The notes: generated by a model not told the origin, from the sequence alone. DNA of 64,000 nucleotides from Streptomyces sp. S465 (GCF_026898115.1 NZ_CP114036.1:9542001-9606000), one strand, 5' to 3'. Positions 9,596 through 20,737 are shown, counted from the first letter of the stretch. Translations and numbers: made by a program.

Positions 9596-12500
9596 ATGTC
9601 GGACCACGAAAAGCTCCTCGGCTACCTCCGACGGGTGACCGCCGACCTGCATGAGACCCGACAGCGCCTTCGGGAAGTGGAGGCGGCGGCGCGCGAGCCC
9701 ATCGCGATCGTCGGGATGAGCTGCCGCTACCCCGGCGGGGTGCGGACTCCCGAGGCGTTCTGGGAGCTGCTGGACGGCGCACAGGACGTGATCACGGCCT
9801 TTCCCACAGACCGTGGCTGGGACGTCGACGCCCTGTACGACCCGGATCCCGACCGGCCGGGCACCTCCTACACCCAGGAAGGCGGCTTCCTCAGCGACGC
9901 GGGGGACTTCGATGCCGAGTTCTTCGGGATCTCGCCGCGTGAGGCGCTGGCGATGGACCCGCAGCAGCGGCTGCTGCTGGAAACGTCGTGGGAGGCCATC
10001 GAACGGTCGGGCATCGATCCCGCGTCGCTCAAGGGAAGTCAGGCCGGTGTCTTCATCGGAACCGTCGCCCCGGCCTACGGCCCGCGCCTGCACCGGGCGA
10101 CCGGCGGTGTCGAGGGCCACCTGATGACCGGCACCGGCCTCAGCGTCGTGTCCGGACGCGTCGCCTTCACCCTCGGCCTGGAGGGCCCCGCGGTGACCGT
10201 GGACACGGCGTGCTCCTCCTCGCTGGTGGCCCTGCACCTGGCCGTACGGTCCCTGCGCCAGGGCGAGTGCTCCAGCGCGCTGGTCGGTGGTGTCACGGTC
10301 ATGGCCACGCCCGGTACCTTCATCAGCTTCAGCCGGCAGCGCGGACTCGCCCCGGACGGACGGTGCAAACCCTTCTCAGCCGCCGCGGATGGCTTCGGGC
10401 TTGCCGAAGGCGTCGGCATGCTGTTCCTGGAGCGGCTGTCCGACGCGCACCGCAACGGCCATCCGGTGCTGGCCGTCGTACGCGGTACGGCGATCAACCA
10501 GGACGGGGCCAGCAGCGCGTTGTCCGCGCCGAACGGTCCCTCGCAGCAGCGGATGATCCGGGCCGCGCTGGCGAACGCGGGGCTGACCGCCGGGGAGGTC
10601 GACGTCGTGGAGGCGCACGGTACGGGCACGACGCTGGGCGACCCGGTCGAGGCGCAGGCGCTGCTGGCCACGTACGGTCGCGACCGGGACGAGGACCGGC
10701 CGCTGTGGCTGGGCTCGGTGAAGTCCAACATCGGGCACACCCAGGCCGCCGCGGGCGTGGCCGGTGTGATCAAGATGGTGCTGGCCATGCGGCACGGCGT
10801 GCTGCCGCCCACCCTGCACGTCAACGAGCCGTCGCCGCACGTCGACTGGTCGGCCGGCACCATCCGGCTCCTCACCGAGGCCACTCCCTGGCAGCAGGGT
10901 GAGGGACCGCGCCGGGCAGGTGTCTCCTCGTTCGGCATCAGCGGCACCAACGCGCACGCCATCATCGAGCAAGCGCCCGGCCTGCCGGAGGGCGAAGCGG
11001 ACGGCGCATCGGACGACGACGCCGTACCGTCCGCGGCGGCTTCGGCATCGCTCCCGCTGGTCCCGTGGGTGTTCTCGGCCAGATCCGCGGCGGCTCTGCG
11101 CGCCCAGGCCGCCCGGCTGCTGGACCACGTGCGAAGGTATCCGGGGGTTGCCGCGGTGCACACCGGTCTGGCTCTTGGGACCACCCGAACCGCCTTCGAC
11201 CACCGCGCGGTGGTCCTCGCGCCGGACCGCGCGAGCGCGGTACGCGAGCTGGAGAGGTACGTCGCGGGCCACGACACTCCGGGGCTCGTCGCGGGCCTTG
11301 CCCGACACGGCACCGCGGTGGCGCTCGTTTTTCCGGGGCAGGGATCGCAGTGGGCCGGGATGGCGGCAGAGCTGTTGGATTCCTCACCGGTGTTCGCGCA
11401 GCGGATGGGTGAGTGCGCCATCGCACTGGCGCCGTATGTGGACTGGTCACTGCTGGACGTCCTGCGGCGCACCGACGGGAACGGATGGCTGGACCAGGTG
11501 GATGTGGTGCAGCCTGCGTTGTGGGCGGTGATGGTGTCATTGGCCGAGCTGTGGCGTTCGTACGGCGTGGTGCCGGCGGCGGTGATCGGTCACTCCCAGG
11601 GGGAGATCGCAGCCGCGTGTGTCGCGGGCGGGTTGTCGTTGGCGGACGCGGCACGGGTGGTGGCGCTGCGGAGCCGGGCGTTGCGGGTGCTGTCGCGCCG
11701 AGGCGGCATGGTGTCCGTCGGCCTTCCCGTCGCCAAGGTGCGGGAGCGGCTGTGCGAAGGACTGTCGGTGGCGGCGGTCAACGGGCCCTCGGCGGCGGTG
11801 GTGTCGGGTGACGCCGGTGCGCTCGAGGAACTGCTGGCGCGGTGCGAACGTGACGGAGTACGGGCGCGCCGGGTTCCGGTGGATTACGCCTCGCACTCCG
11901 CACATGTGGAGGCGATCGAGGAGGAGCTGCTCCGGGATCTCGCGGGGATCACTCCGCGGTTGTCGGCGGTGCCGTTCTATTCGACGGTGACCGGCGGGAT
12001 GCTGGATACGGCGGAGTTGGATGCCGCCTACTGGTATCGGAATCTGCGGCAGACGGTCCGCTTCGATGAGACGGTACGGGGAGTGCTGGACGAGGGTATC
12101 CAGGTGTTTGTGGAGGCCAGCGCCCATCCGGTACTGACTATGGAGATCGAGCAGACAGCTGATGACCACGGAACGCGGGCGACGGTGGTCGGGTCACTGC
12201 GGCGTGACGAGGGTGGGCCGGCGCGGTTCGTGCAGTCTGTGGCCGAGGCGTATGTGGGTGGCGCCGGCGTCGATTGGCGGGAGGTTTTCGCCGGTACCGG
12301 TGGGCACCGTGTGGACCTGCCCACGTACGCCTTCCAACGTCGCCGCTACTGGCTGGAGTCGGAGGCGACCGAAACCGGTGACGTGTCGTCGGCAGGGCTG
12401 GCCTCGGCCGAGCACCCCTTGCTGGGAGCCGCCGTTCCCTTGCCCGACTCCGATGGTCTCCTGTTGACGGGCCGCCTGTCGCTTCGTACCCATGCCTGGC

Positions 12501-15500
12501 TCGCCGACCACGCGGTGCTGGGCCGTGTCGTCCTGCCCGGCACGGCGTTTGTCGAATGGGCGTTGCGGGCGGGAGACGCCGTCGGATGTGACCGGCTGGA
12601 AGAGCTCACCCTCGAGATGCCGTTGGTGCTGCCCGAAGACGGCGCGGTCCAGGTGCAACTGGTCGTGAGCGGGCCGCGGGAGACGGGACACCGCGAATTC
12701 GGCGTATACGCCCGCCGCGACGACGCGCCGAGCGAGTCATGGGCGCGTTGCGCGAGAGGCACGCTGACCGCTGTGAGCCCGACAGCGACCTTGGCGGATC
12801 TGGGCGTCTGGCCGCCGACCGGCGCCCAGGAGGTCGAGACCGCCGGCCTCTACGAGCGGCTGGCGGCCACTGGGCTGGAGTACGGCCCGGTGTTTCGTGG
12901 ACTGCGGGCTGCCTGGCGCCGGGGTGATGAGCTCTTCGCCGAAGTGGCGCTGCCGGAGGAGGCGCGAACCCAGGCCGGCCGGTTCGGGGTGCATCCCGCG
13001 TTGCTGGATGCGGCGCTCCACGTGTGGTCGGTCCACCACGATACGGACACCGATACGAAAACCGGGGGAGTCCGGTTGCCGTTTGTGTGGAGTGGTGTCT
13101 CGCTGTACGCGGTCGGGGCTTCGGTGGTGCGGGTGCGGCTGGTGCCGGCCGGCGATGGTGGGGTGTCGGTCGTGGTGGCCGACGAGGCGGGAGTGGCGGT
13201 GGCGTCGGCGGATGCCTTGGTGACGCGTCCGGTGGGGGAGGGGGATTTCGCGGCCTCCGCGGGGGCGGGGGAGTCGTTGTACCGCGTGGAGTGGGTGGCT
13301 GCGTCGACGGCCGCGGGCCCGGAGGCCGGGGTACAGGGGTGTGCCGTGGTCGGGGAGGATGCTTTCGGGCTGGTTGAGGTGTTGAGGGCGGAGGGGTTCG
13401 CGGATTTCGATGGGATGGGCGAGTGTGCGCCCGATGGTGTGGTGGTGTGTGTTGGTTCCGCCCGTGATCGGGGTGTCGTGCCGGGGGTGACCGCGGCGGT
13501 CGACCGGGTGCTGTGCTTGGTACAGCAGTGGTTGGCGGAGGAGCGGTTCGCCGGGTCGCGGTTGGTCGTGGTGACGCGGGGTGCGGTGGCGGTCGAGGCC
13601 GGCGAGGATATGCGCGATCTGGCCGCGGCCCCGGTGTGGGGACTGGTGCGCTCGGCGCAGGCCGAGCACCCGGGGCGGTTGGTCCTGCTGGACGTGGACG
13701 ATGCCGACGCTTCGCTGGACGCCCTGCCCGGGGCGGTGCTGACCGGGGAACCCCAGATGGCCGTGCGCAGGGGTGCGGTTCTGGTGCCGCGCCTGACTCG
13801 AGGCCCGGCGAGCGGGGTGTTGGCGCCCGTGGACACGGGGCAGCCATGGCGGCTGGAGCCTTCGCGGGAGCGGACGCTGGAGGGGTTGACCCTGGCGACG
13901 GCTGAGGACGCGGGTCGTGAACTGGGCGAGGCCGAGGTGCGCGTCGCCGTACGCGCGGCAGGACTGAACTTCCGCGATGTGCTCCTCTCACTGGGCATGT
14001 ATCCCGACCACCAGGCGCTGATGGGAAGTGAAGGAGCCGGTGTGGTGGTGGCCACCGGCCCGGGGGTCGAGTCCTGCGCCGTCGGTGATCGGGTGATGGG
14101 TCTGTGGACCGGCGGTTTCGGGCCGCTGGTGGTGGCGGACCACCGCACCCTGACCCGGATCCCGGACGGCTGGTCGTTCACTGAAGCCGCGTCTGTTCCG
14201 GTCGCGTTTGTGACGGCGCTGTACGCGTTGCGCGAGCTGGCGGGTGTGCGGCCCGGTGAGTCGCTGCTGGTGCACTCCGCGGCCGGTGGGGTGGGGATGG
14301 CGGCGGTGCAACTGGCGCGGGTGTTCGGCCTCCGAGTCTTCGCCACCGCCAGCCCCGGTAAGTGGGACGTGTTGCGCTGCCTGGGAGTCGACGACGGACA
14401 TCTGGCGTCGTCGCGGTCGGTGGAGTTCGAGCAGCGGATCCGCTCGGCATCGGGTGATCGTGGTGTTGATGTCGTGCTGAACTCCCTGGCGGGTGAGTAC
14501 GTCGACGCCTCGCTGCGGTTGCTCGGCGAGGGCGGGCGTTTCATGGAGATGGGGAAGACGGACGTGCGGTCCGCTGACGAGGTGTCAGCGGCGCACCCCG
14601 GTGTGGCATACCGGGCGTTCGACCTGGTGGAGGCGGGGCCGGAGCGCATCGGGGAGATGCTCACCGAGATCGTCGGCCTTTTCGAACAGGGTGCGCTCAA
14701 GCGGTTGCCGACGCGGGTGTGGGATGTGCGCCGGGCGGGTGAGGCGTTTCGGTTTATGCGTCAGGCACGGCATGTGGGGAAATTGGTGTTGAGCGTTCCG
14801 GCCGCCCTGGATCCGGAGGGTGTGGTGCTGGTGACGGGGGCGGGGGGCATGTTGGGTGGTTTGGTGGCTCGGCATCTGGTGGCCGAGCGTGGGGTGCGCC
14901 ACCTGCTGCTGGTCAGTCGTCGTGGCTCGGCGGGCGAGGGCATGCCGGAGCTTGAGACGGAGCTGACCGGCATGGGTGCGTCGGTGACCGTCGCCGCATG
15001 CGATGTGGCGGATCGCGACGCACTGGCGGAGGTGCTGACGCGGTTGCCCGGTGGCCGTGGTGTGACGGGCGTGGTTCATGCTGCGGGGGTGTTGGACGAC
15101 GGGACGGTGGCGTCGCTGACGCCGGAGCGGGTGGACGCGGTGTTGCGGGCGAAGGTGGCGGGGGCATGGAACCTGCATGAGCTGACGCGCCGGCATGATG
15201 TCGCGCTGTTCGCGTTGTTCTCGTCGGCTGCTGGTGTGCTGGGGTCGGCGGGGCAGGCGAATTACGCGGCGGCGAACACGTTTCTGGACGGGCTCGCCGC
15301 GCATCGTCGTGCTGCGGGTCTGGCCGGCGTGTCGTTGGCGTGGGGCATGTGGGCTGAGCGTTCCGGTATGACGGAGCACCTCGGCGAGGCTGATGTGTCG
15401 CGGATGGCGCGGGTCGGTGTGGTGCCGTTCTCGTCCGACGAGGGGTTGCGGCTTTTCGACGCGGCGCATGCGCTGGCGGAGAGCCTGGTGGTACCCGCCC

Positions 15501-18500
15501 GGCTGGACACCGGGGTCCCGGCCGCCTCCGGCGCGGCGGTACCCGCCATGCTCGAGGGACTCATCCGGCGGCCGATCCCCGCGCGGCGCACGCCCCTGCA
15601 CGCCGAGCCGGCCGGCCCGGCCGACAAGGCCGCCGAATGGCGGCGGCGGCTGCTCGGGATGAGCCTCGCCGACCGCGGCCACACCGTGCTGGAGCTTGTC
15701 CATGCGCAGGTGGTGGCCGTGCTGGGGCACGCCACGCCTGACGCGGTCGAGTCCGACCGGGCGTTCAAGGAGCTTGGCCTGGACTCCCTGACGGCGGTCG
15801 AACTGCGCAATCTGCTGAGTGCGACGACCGGGCTGCGCCTGCCCGCCACGCTGGCCTTCGACTACCCGAACAGCAGGACACTGAGCCAATACATCCTGGC
15901 CCAACTGGTGGGGCAGGCCGACGCCGACGGCGCGGCGGCGACGTCCCCGGCCGGCGGAAGCGATGGCGTGCCCGACGATGACCTCATCGCGATCGTCGGG
16001 ATGAGCTGCCGCTACCCGGGCGGCGTGGCGTCCCCGGAGGAATTGTGGCAGCTCGTCGTCTCCGGTGGGGACGCCATCGGCGGACTGCCCACCAATCGTG
16101 GATGGGATCTAGGCGGCATCTACGACCCGGACCCCGACGCGCCCGGCAAGACGTATGCGCGTGAGGGCGGGTTCCTCTACACCGCAGGCGAGTTCGACGC
16201 GGAGTTCTTCGGGATCTCACCGCGTGAGGCGTTGGCGATGGACCCGCAGCAGCGTCTGTTGCTGGAGACCTCGTGGGAGGCGCTCGAACGCGCCGGGCTG
16301 GTCGCGTCGTCGCTGCGTGGCAGCAGCACCGGTGTCTTCGTCGGGTCCCACTACCAGGAGTACGGCCCGCGGCTGCACGAGGCGGTGGAGGGTTCCGAAG
16401 GCCACCTGATGACGGGGGCCGCGGCCAGCGTCCTGTCCGGGCGCGTGGCGTACGCCTTCGGTTTCGAGGGGCCCGCGGTGACGGTGGACACGGCGTGTTC
16501 GTCGTCGCTTGTGGCCTTGCACCTGGCGGTGCGGTCGCTGCGTCAGGGCGAGTGCGACCTGGCGCTGGCCGGCGGTGTCGCCGTCATGCCCCATCCCGGC
16601 CCGTTCATGGGTTTCAGCAGGCAGCGCGGTCTGGCACTCGACGGGCGGTGCAGGGCGTTCGCGTCGGCCGCGGACGGGACGTCGCTCGCCGAGGGGGTGG
16701 GGGTGCTGGTGGTGGAGCGGTTGTCCGATGCTCGGCGGCGGGGGCATCGGGTGTTGGCGGTGGTGCGTGGCTCTGCGGTGAATCAGGATGGTGCGTCGAA
16801 TGGGTTGACGGCGCCCAACGGTCCGTCGCAGCAGCGGGTGATTCGGGCGGCGTTGGCGGACGCGGGGGTGTCGGCGGCGGACGTGGACGCGGTGGAGGCG
16901 CATGGTACGGGGACGAGGCTGGGGGATCCGATTGAGGCCCAGGCGTTGCTGGCGACGTATGGGCGCGAACGGGGGAGCGGGGGGCGGCCGTTGTGGTTGG
17001 GGTCGTTGAAGTCCAATATCGGGCACACCCAGGCGGCTGCTGGTGTGGCAGGCGTGATCAAGGTGGTGCTCGCGCTGCGGCACGGTGTGCTGCCGCCCTC
17101 ACTGCACATCGACGAGCCGACGCCGCACGTGGATTGGTCGGCCGGTGGGGTGGAGCTGTTGCGGGAGGCGGTGGAGTGGCCTGAGAGGGGAGGACCGAGG
17201 CGTGCGGGTGTGTCGTCGTTCGGGATCAGCGGGACGAATGCGCACGTGATCGTGGAGCAGGCTCCGCAGGAGGAGCGTGTGCAGGCGCCGGCGGATGAGG
17301 CAGGTGTGGTGGCGTGCGTGGTTTCCGGACGGTCGGAGGTGGCGCTGCGTGCGCAGGCGGAGCGTTTGGCGGAGTTCGTACGCGCTGATGACGGCTTGTC
17401 GCCGGCGGAGGTGGGGGCGTCGCTCGTGACGTACCGGTCGGTGTTCGAACACCGCGGTGTGGTGCTGGCTGCGGGGCGTGATGGGCTGCTGGCGGGCTTG
17501 GCGGCCTTGTCGTCGGGGAAGCCGGCGGCTGGTGTGGTGCGCGGCGCTGTCCTTCCCGGGAAGTCGGCGGTGCTGTTCTCGGGGCAGGGCAGCCAGCGCA
17601 TCGGCATGGGGCGAGGGCTGTACGAGGCGTTCCCGGTCTTCGCGGAGGCTTTCGACGCGGTGTGCGCGCGGTTCGACGCCCTGCTGGAGCGGTCGTTGCG
17701 GGAGGTGGTGTTCGGGGACGTGGACGCGTTGGCCCGGACGGAGTTCACCCAGTGTGGGCTGTTCGCGGTCGAGGTGGCTTTGTTCCGGTTGGTGGAGTCG
17801 TGGGGTGTGCGGCCGGATTTCGTGGCTGGTCACTCGCTGGGGGAGGTGGTGGCCGCCTGTGTGGCGGGGGTGCTGTCGCTGGAGGACGCTTGTGCGCTGG
17901 TGGCGGCTCGGGGCCGGTTGATGGGGGAGTTGCCGGTGGGCGGGGCGATGGTGTCGGTGCGGGCGGCCGAGGCGGAGGTGTTGCCGGCCCTGGCGCGGTA
18001 TGCGGACGAGGTGAGCGTCGCGGCGGTCAACAGCCCCGGATCCGTCGTGCTCTCGGGAAGGGAAGCGGCGGTGGCCGAGGTGGTAGGGGTGTTGGAGGAA
18101 CGGGGCGTGGAGGCGAAGCGGCTGAGGGTGTCGCACGCCTTCCACTCGCCGTTGATGGAGCCCATGCTCGGCGCGTTCCGCGAGGTGGTGGAGGGGCTCT
18201 CCTTCCATGCGCCGCGCATTCCGGTGGTGTCGAACGTGACGGGCGCGGTGGCCTCGGCCGACGAGTTGTGCGTGCCTGATTACTGGGTGCGGCATGTGCG
18301 GGAGACGGTGCGCTTCGCCGATGGGGTGGCGGCCCTGGCCGGACAGGGAGTGACGACGTATCTCGAACTCGGTCCCGACGGGGTGCTCTCCGGGATGGGG
18401 CAGGAGTGCCTGCCCGATGCGGTGTTCGCGCCGGTCCTGCGGAGGAACGTGGACGAGACCAGCTCCGTCGTCGACGGGCTCGCCCAGGCGTACGTGCGGG

Positions 18501-20620
18501 GCGTGGCGGTGGACTGGGCCGCCGTCATCGCTGCCGGCGGCTCGTCGCCGCGACGCGTGGACCTGCCCACGTACGCCTTCCAGCGGGAGCATTTCTGGCT
18601 GCGCTCGGCCGCCGGGACCGCTGCGACGACAGCCGGTGACGCGGTGCCCGGGGGCCCGGCGGACGCCGGTTTCTGGGAGGCGGTGGAACGTGGTGACGCA
18701 CGCGCGCTCGCGAGCGAGCTGTCGGTCGAGGACGGAGACGGTGCTGGTGAGTCGCTGGCGGCGGTACTCCCGGTGCTGTCGGCGTGGCGGCGGCGTCAGC
18801 GGGAGCTGGCATCGGTGGACGCCTGGCGCTACCGGGTGGCGTGGTCGCCGGTGGCCGGTGGGACGGGCACGCTGACGGGGGCGTGGCTGGTGGTCGTCCC
18901 CGAGGGGCACACCCGGGATGCGTGGGTGGCGCACGTCGTGGAGGCGGTGGCGGGGCGCGGGGCGTTCCCCGTGGTCGTGGAGCTGGCGTCGAGCGCCACG
19001 GACGCCGACGCGGTGGCCGGACCGTTGCGCGCGGCGCTGGCACGGGCCGGTGACGCGGGAATCGTCGGAGTGCTGTCGTTGCTGGCGCTCGCGGAGGGAC
19101 GGCACGCGGTGTACGGGTCGGTGCCGCTGGGGGTGGCGTTGACGCTGGCCATGGTGCAGGCGGCGGGCGAGGCGGGGGTGCGCGCCCCGGTGTGGTGCGT
19201 CACGCGCGGGGCCATGTCCGTGAACGGTGCGGAACGGGCGCGGAACACAGAGCAGGCCGGGGTGTGGAGCCTGGGACGTGTGGTCGGTCTGGAGACCCCG
19301 GACCGTTGGGGCGGGGTGGTGGACCTGCCGGATGTGCTGGACGGGTGGGTCACGGATCGTCTGGCATGGGTGCTCGCCGGCGGCTCGGGCGAGAGCGAAG
19401 TGGCGGTCCGAGGCGCGGGTGTGTTCTGCCGCCGCGTGGTGCGGGCCGCCGCGGGTGGACGTCGTGGCGCGGGGTGGCGGCCCTCGGGGACCGTGTTGGT
19501 CACGGGCGGTACGGGAGCGTTGGGCAGGCACGTGGCGCGGTGGCTGGCGCACGCCGGCGCTGAGCGCTTGGTTCTCGTCTCCCGCCGCGGTCCCGGGGCC
19601 GACGGGGCGGACGACGTGCGCAAGGAACTGGAGGGGCTGGGTACGCGGGTGGAGCTGGTGGCCTGCGATGTGGGTGACCGAAGGGCCGTCGCTGAGCTGG
19701 TGGCGGGCGTGACAGCGCAGGCGCCGTTGACAGGAGTCGTGCACACGGCCGGGGTCCTGGACGATGGTGTGCTGGAAGGGCTGACCGTGGAGCGGTTCGA
19801 GGAGGTCCTGCGGTCGAAGAGCGAGGCGGCGTGGAATCTGCACGAGGTCACGCGGGACTTGGGGCTCTCGGCGTTCGTGCTGTTCTCCTCGTTCGCGGGC
19901 GTCGTGGGTTCTGCCGGGCAGGCGAACTACGCGGTGGCCAACGCGCTTGTGGACGCGCTGGCCGAGCAGCGGCGGGCTGAGGGACTGACGGCCACCTCGG
20001 TGGCGTGGGGGCCATGGGCGGACGAAGGCATGGCCGTCAGCAGCAGCGAGGCCGGCCGCAACGTCCGGCGCAGCGGTCTGGCCCCGATGGATCCGCGGTC
20101 GGCACTCAGGGCGATGGAGCGGTCACTGGCGGAGGGCGAGAGCTCCGTCGTCGTCGACGCCGACTGGCATCGCTTCGCCCTTGCGTTCGAGGCCCGCCCC
20201 TTGGAACGGCTGCTCAGCGGCATTCCAGAAGTGCGGCAGCTCATGACTGACGCGGCCGACCACACCGACGCGACGCGGGCCGAGGATCCGGCCGCCCTCG
20301 CCAGACGCCTGCGATCCCTGCCCGAGACCGAACGGAGCCGGGAGCTGCTGGAACTGGTGCGCGCCCATGCCGCCGCCGTGCTGGGGCACACCGGCGTGGA
20401 CGCGATCGCCCCTGGCCGCCGCTTCACGGAGATGGGATTCGACTCCCTGACCGCCATGCGCCTGCGCAACCGGCTCGGCGCGGCCACGGGCATCCAGCTC
20501 ACCGCCGCGACGGTGTTCGCCCACGCCACGCCGACCGCTCTGGCCGACCACCTGCTCGCCACGTACGCGGCTCCCCCCAAGCGACCGAGGCCCCGGCTGC
20601 GGCCACGAGACCGAGCATGA
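9596..20620 (+). CDS. Modular type I polyketide synthase, two modules, no thioesterase
   Basis: 3674 residues. The ATG at 9596 follows GTGAGGT at 9585-9591; a TTG one codon upstream is less likely. The N-terminal coiled coil (residues 3-32, containing YLRRVTADLHETRQRLRE) is a docking helix for the previous PKS. Module A is KS (35-458), AT (578-918; GHSQG and YASH, methylmalonyl), DH (940-1215; HxxxGxxxxP, YGP and DAALH all intact), ER (1418-1735; NADPH loop SAAGGVGMAA), KR (1740-1925; LDD, B-type) and ACP (2030-2100; GLDSL), so it is fully reducing. Module B is KS (2130-2555), AT (2655-3005; GHSLG and HAFH, malonyl), KR (3295-3480; LDD) and ACP (3585-3660; GFDSL). The protein ends in a short basic tail with no TE and no recognisable docking helix. 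The chain is therefore expected to go to the C1 domain of the NRPS at 29342. Confidence 0.97.
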   Translation: MSDHEKLLGYLRRVTADLHETRQRLREVEAAAREPIAIVGMSCRYPGGVRTPEAFWELLDGAQDVITAFPTDRGWDVDALYDPDPDRPGTSYTQEGGFLSDAGDFDAEFFGISPREALAMDPQQRLLLETSWEAIERSGIDPASLKGSQAGVFIGTVAPAYGPRLHRATGGVEGHLMTGTGLSVVSGRVAFTLGLEGPAVTVDTACSSSLVALHLAVRSLRQGECSSALVGGVTVMATPGTFISFSRQRGLAPDGRCKPFSAAADGFGLAEGVGMLFLERLSDAHRNGHPVLAVVRGTAINQDGASSALSAPNGPSQQRMIRAALANAGLTAGEVDVVEAHGTGTTLGDPVEAQALLATYGRDRDEDRPLWLGSVKSNIGHTQAAAGVAGVIKMVLAMRHGVLPPTLHVNEPSPHVDWSAGTIRLLTEATPWQQGEGPRRAGVSSFGISGTNAHAIIEQAPGLPEGEADGASDDDAVPSAAASASLPLVPWVFSARSAAALRAQAARLLDHVRRYPGVAAVHTGLALGTTRTAFDHRAVVLAPDRASAVRELERYVAGHDTPGLVAGLARHGTAVALVFPGQGSQWAGMAAELLDSSPVFAQRMGECAIALAPYVDWSLLDVLRRTDGNGWLDQVDVVQPALWAVMVSLAELWRSYGVVPAAVIGHSQGEIAAACVAGGLSLADAARVVALRSRALRVLSRRGGMVSVGLPVAKVRERLCEGLSVAAVNGPSAAVVSGDAGALEELLARCERDGVRARRVPVDYASHSAHVEAIEEELLRDLAGITPRLSAVPFYSTVTGGMLDTAELDAAYWYRNLRQTVRFDETVRGVLDEGIQVFVEASAHPVLTMEIEQTADDHGTRATVVGSLRRDEGGPARFVQSVAEAYVGGAGVDWREVFAGTGGHRVDLPTYAFQRRRYWLESEATETGDVSSAGLASAEHPLLGAAVPLPDSDGLLLTGRLSLRTHAWLADHAVLGRVVLPGTAFVEWALRAGDAVGCDRLEELTLEMPLVLPEDGAVQVQLVVSGPRETGHREFGVYARRDDAPSESWARCARGTLTAVSPTATLADLGVWPPTGAQEVETAGLYERLAATGLEYGPVFRGLRAAWRRGDELFAEVALPEEARTQAGRFGVHPALLDAALHVWSVHHDTDTDTKTGGVRLPFVWSGVSLYAVGASVVRVRLVPAGDGGVSVVVADEAGVAVASADALVTRPVGEGDFAASAGAGESLYRVEWVAASTAAGPEAGVQGCAVVGEDAFGLVEVLRAEGFADFDGMGECAPDGVVVCVGSARDRGVVPGVTAAVDRVLCLVQQWLAEERFAGSRLVVVTRGAVAVEAGEDMRDLAAAPVWGLVRSAQAEHPGRLVLLDVDDADASLDALPGAVLTGEPQMAVRRGAVLVPRLTRGPASGVLAPVDTGQPWRLEPSRERTLEGLTLATAEDAGRELGEAEVRVAVRAAGLNFRDVLLSLGMYPDHQALMGSEGAGVVVATGPGVESCAVGDRVMGLWTGGFGPLVVADHRTLTRIPDGWSFTEAASVPVAFVTALYALRELAGVRPGESLLVHSAAGGVGMAAVQLARVFGLRVFATASPGKWDVLRCLGVDDGHLASSRSVEFEQRIRSASGDRGVDVVLNSLAGEYVDASLRLLGEGGRFMEMGKTDVRSADEVSAAHPGVAYRAFDLVEAGPERIGEMLTEIVGLFEQGALKRLPTRVWDVRRAGEAFRFMRQARHVGKLVLSVPAALDPEGVVLVTGAGGMLGGLVARHLVAERGVRHLLLVSRRGSAGEGMPELETELTGMGASVTVAACDVADRDALAEVLTRLPGGRGVTGVVHAAGVLDDGTVASLTPERVDAVLRAKVAGAWNLHELTRRHDVALFALFSSAAGVLGSAGQANYAAANTFLDGLAAHRRAAGLAGVSLAWGMWAERSGMTEHLGEADVSRMARVGVVPFSSDEGLRLFDAAHALAESLVVPARLDTGVPAASGAAVPAMLEGLIRRPIPARRTPLHAEPAGPADKAAEWRRRLLGMSLADRGHTVLELVHAQVVAVLGHATPDAVESDRAFKELGLDSLTAVELRNLLSATTGLRLPATLAFDYPNSRTLSQYILAQLVGQADADGAAATSPAGGSDGVPDDDLIAIVGMSCRYPGGVASPEELWQLVVSGGDAIGGLPTNRGWDLGGIYDPDPDAPGKTYAREGGFLYTAGEFDAEFFGISPREALAMDPQQRLLLETSWEALERAGLVASSLRGSSTGVFVGSHYQEYGPRLHEAVEGSEGHLMTGAAASVLSGRVAYAFGFEGPAVTVDTACSSSLVALHLAVRSLRQGECDLALAGGVAVMPHPGPFMGFSRQRGLALDGRCRAFASAADGTSLAEGVGVLVVERLSDARRRGHRVLAVVRGSAVNQDGASNGLTAPNGPSQQRVIRAALADAGVSAADVDAVEAHGTGTRLGDPIEAQALLATYGRERGSGGRPLWLGSLKSNIGHTQAAAGVAGVIKVVLALRHGVLPPSLHIDEPTPHVDWSAGGVELLREAVEWPERGGPRRAGVSSFGISGTNAHVIVEQAPQEERVQAPADEAGVVACVVSGRSEVALRAQAERLAEFVRADDGLSPAEVGASLVTYRSVFEHRGVVLAAGRDGLLAGLAALSSGKPAAGVVRGAVLPGKSAVLFSGQGSQRIGMGRGLYEAFPVFAEAFDAVCARFDALLERSLREVVFGDVDALARTEFTQCGLFAVEVALFRLVESWGVRPDFVAGHSLGEVVAACVAGVLSLEDACALVAARGRLMGELPVGGAMVSVRAAEAEVLPALARYADEVSVAAVNSPGSVVLSGREAAVAEVVGVLEERGVEAKRLRVSHAFHSPLMEPMLGAFREVVEGLSFHAPRIPVVSNVTGAVASADELCVPDYWVRHVRETVRFADGVAALAGQGVTTYLELGPDGVLSGMGQECLPDAVFAPVLRRNVDETSSVVDGLAQAYVRGVAVDWAAVIAAGGSSPRRVDLPTYAFQREHFWLRSAAGTAATTAGDAVPGGPADAGFWEAVERGDARALASELSVEDGDGAGESLAAVLPVLSAWRRRQRELASVDAWRYRVAWSPVAGGTGTLTGAWLVVVPEGHTRDAWVAHVVEAVAGRGAFPVVVELASSATDADAVAGPLRAALARAGDAGIVGVLSLLALAEGRHAVYGSVPLGVALTLAMVQAAGEAGVRAPVWCVTRGAMSVNGAERARNTEQAGVWSLGRVVGLETPDRWGGVVDLPDVLDGWVTDRLAWVLAGGSGESEVAVRGAGVFCRRVVRAAAGGRRGAGWRPSGTVLVTGGTGALGRHVARWLAHAGAERLVLVSRRGPGADGADDVRKELEGLGTRVELVACDVGDRRAVAELVAGVTAQAPLTGVVHTAGVLDDGVLEGLTVERFEEVLRSKSEAAWNLHEVTRDLGLSAFVLFSSFAGVVGSAGQANYAVANALVDALAEQRRAEGLTATSVAWGPWADEGMAVSSSEAGRNVRRSGLAPMDPRSALRAMERSLAEGESSVVVDADWHRFALAFEARPLERLLSGIPEVRQLMTDAADHTDATRAEDPAALARRLRSLPETERSRELLELVRAHAAAVLGHTGVDAIAPGRRFTEMGFDSLTAMRLRNRLGAATGIQLTAATVFAHATPTALADHLLATYAAPPKRPRPRLRPRDRA

Positions 20621-20714
20621 CGGCGCCGGTCGCTCGGCGCGGCGCACCGGATGCGCCAGGGGGCGGCTCCCACCGGCCGAATCCCGCGTGGTCCCGATGA
20701 GACCCCGCTCAGCG

Positions 20715-20737
20715 CGTAACGGTGGCTCTCGCCGATG
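20715..20737 (+). promoter_or_regulatory. Shared cluster promoter element, copy 1 (halogenase)
   Basis: CGTAACGGTGGCT followed by CCGATG, with 11 bases between the CGTAAC and CCGATG blocks. It lies in the 202-base gap before the halogenase, about 85 bases from its start. The same two blocks at the same spacing occur at 28968-28990 (minus) and 29162-29184 (plus). It is probably the site of a cluster regulator or part of the promoter; the binding protein is not known. Confidence 0.6.

Noticed and set aside
1..20620. Long open frames on the opposite strand of the PKS genes
   Set aside because: They are shadows produced by high GC at third codon positions. Their translations are Arg/Pro/Ala-rich with no domains.
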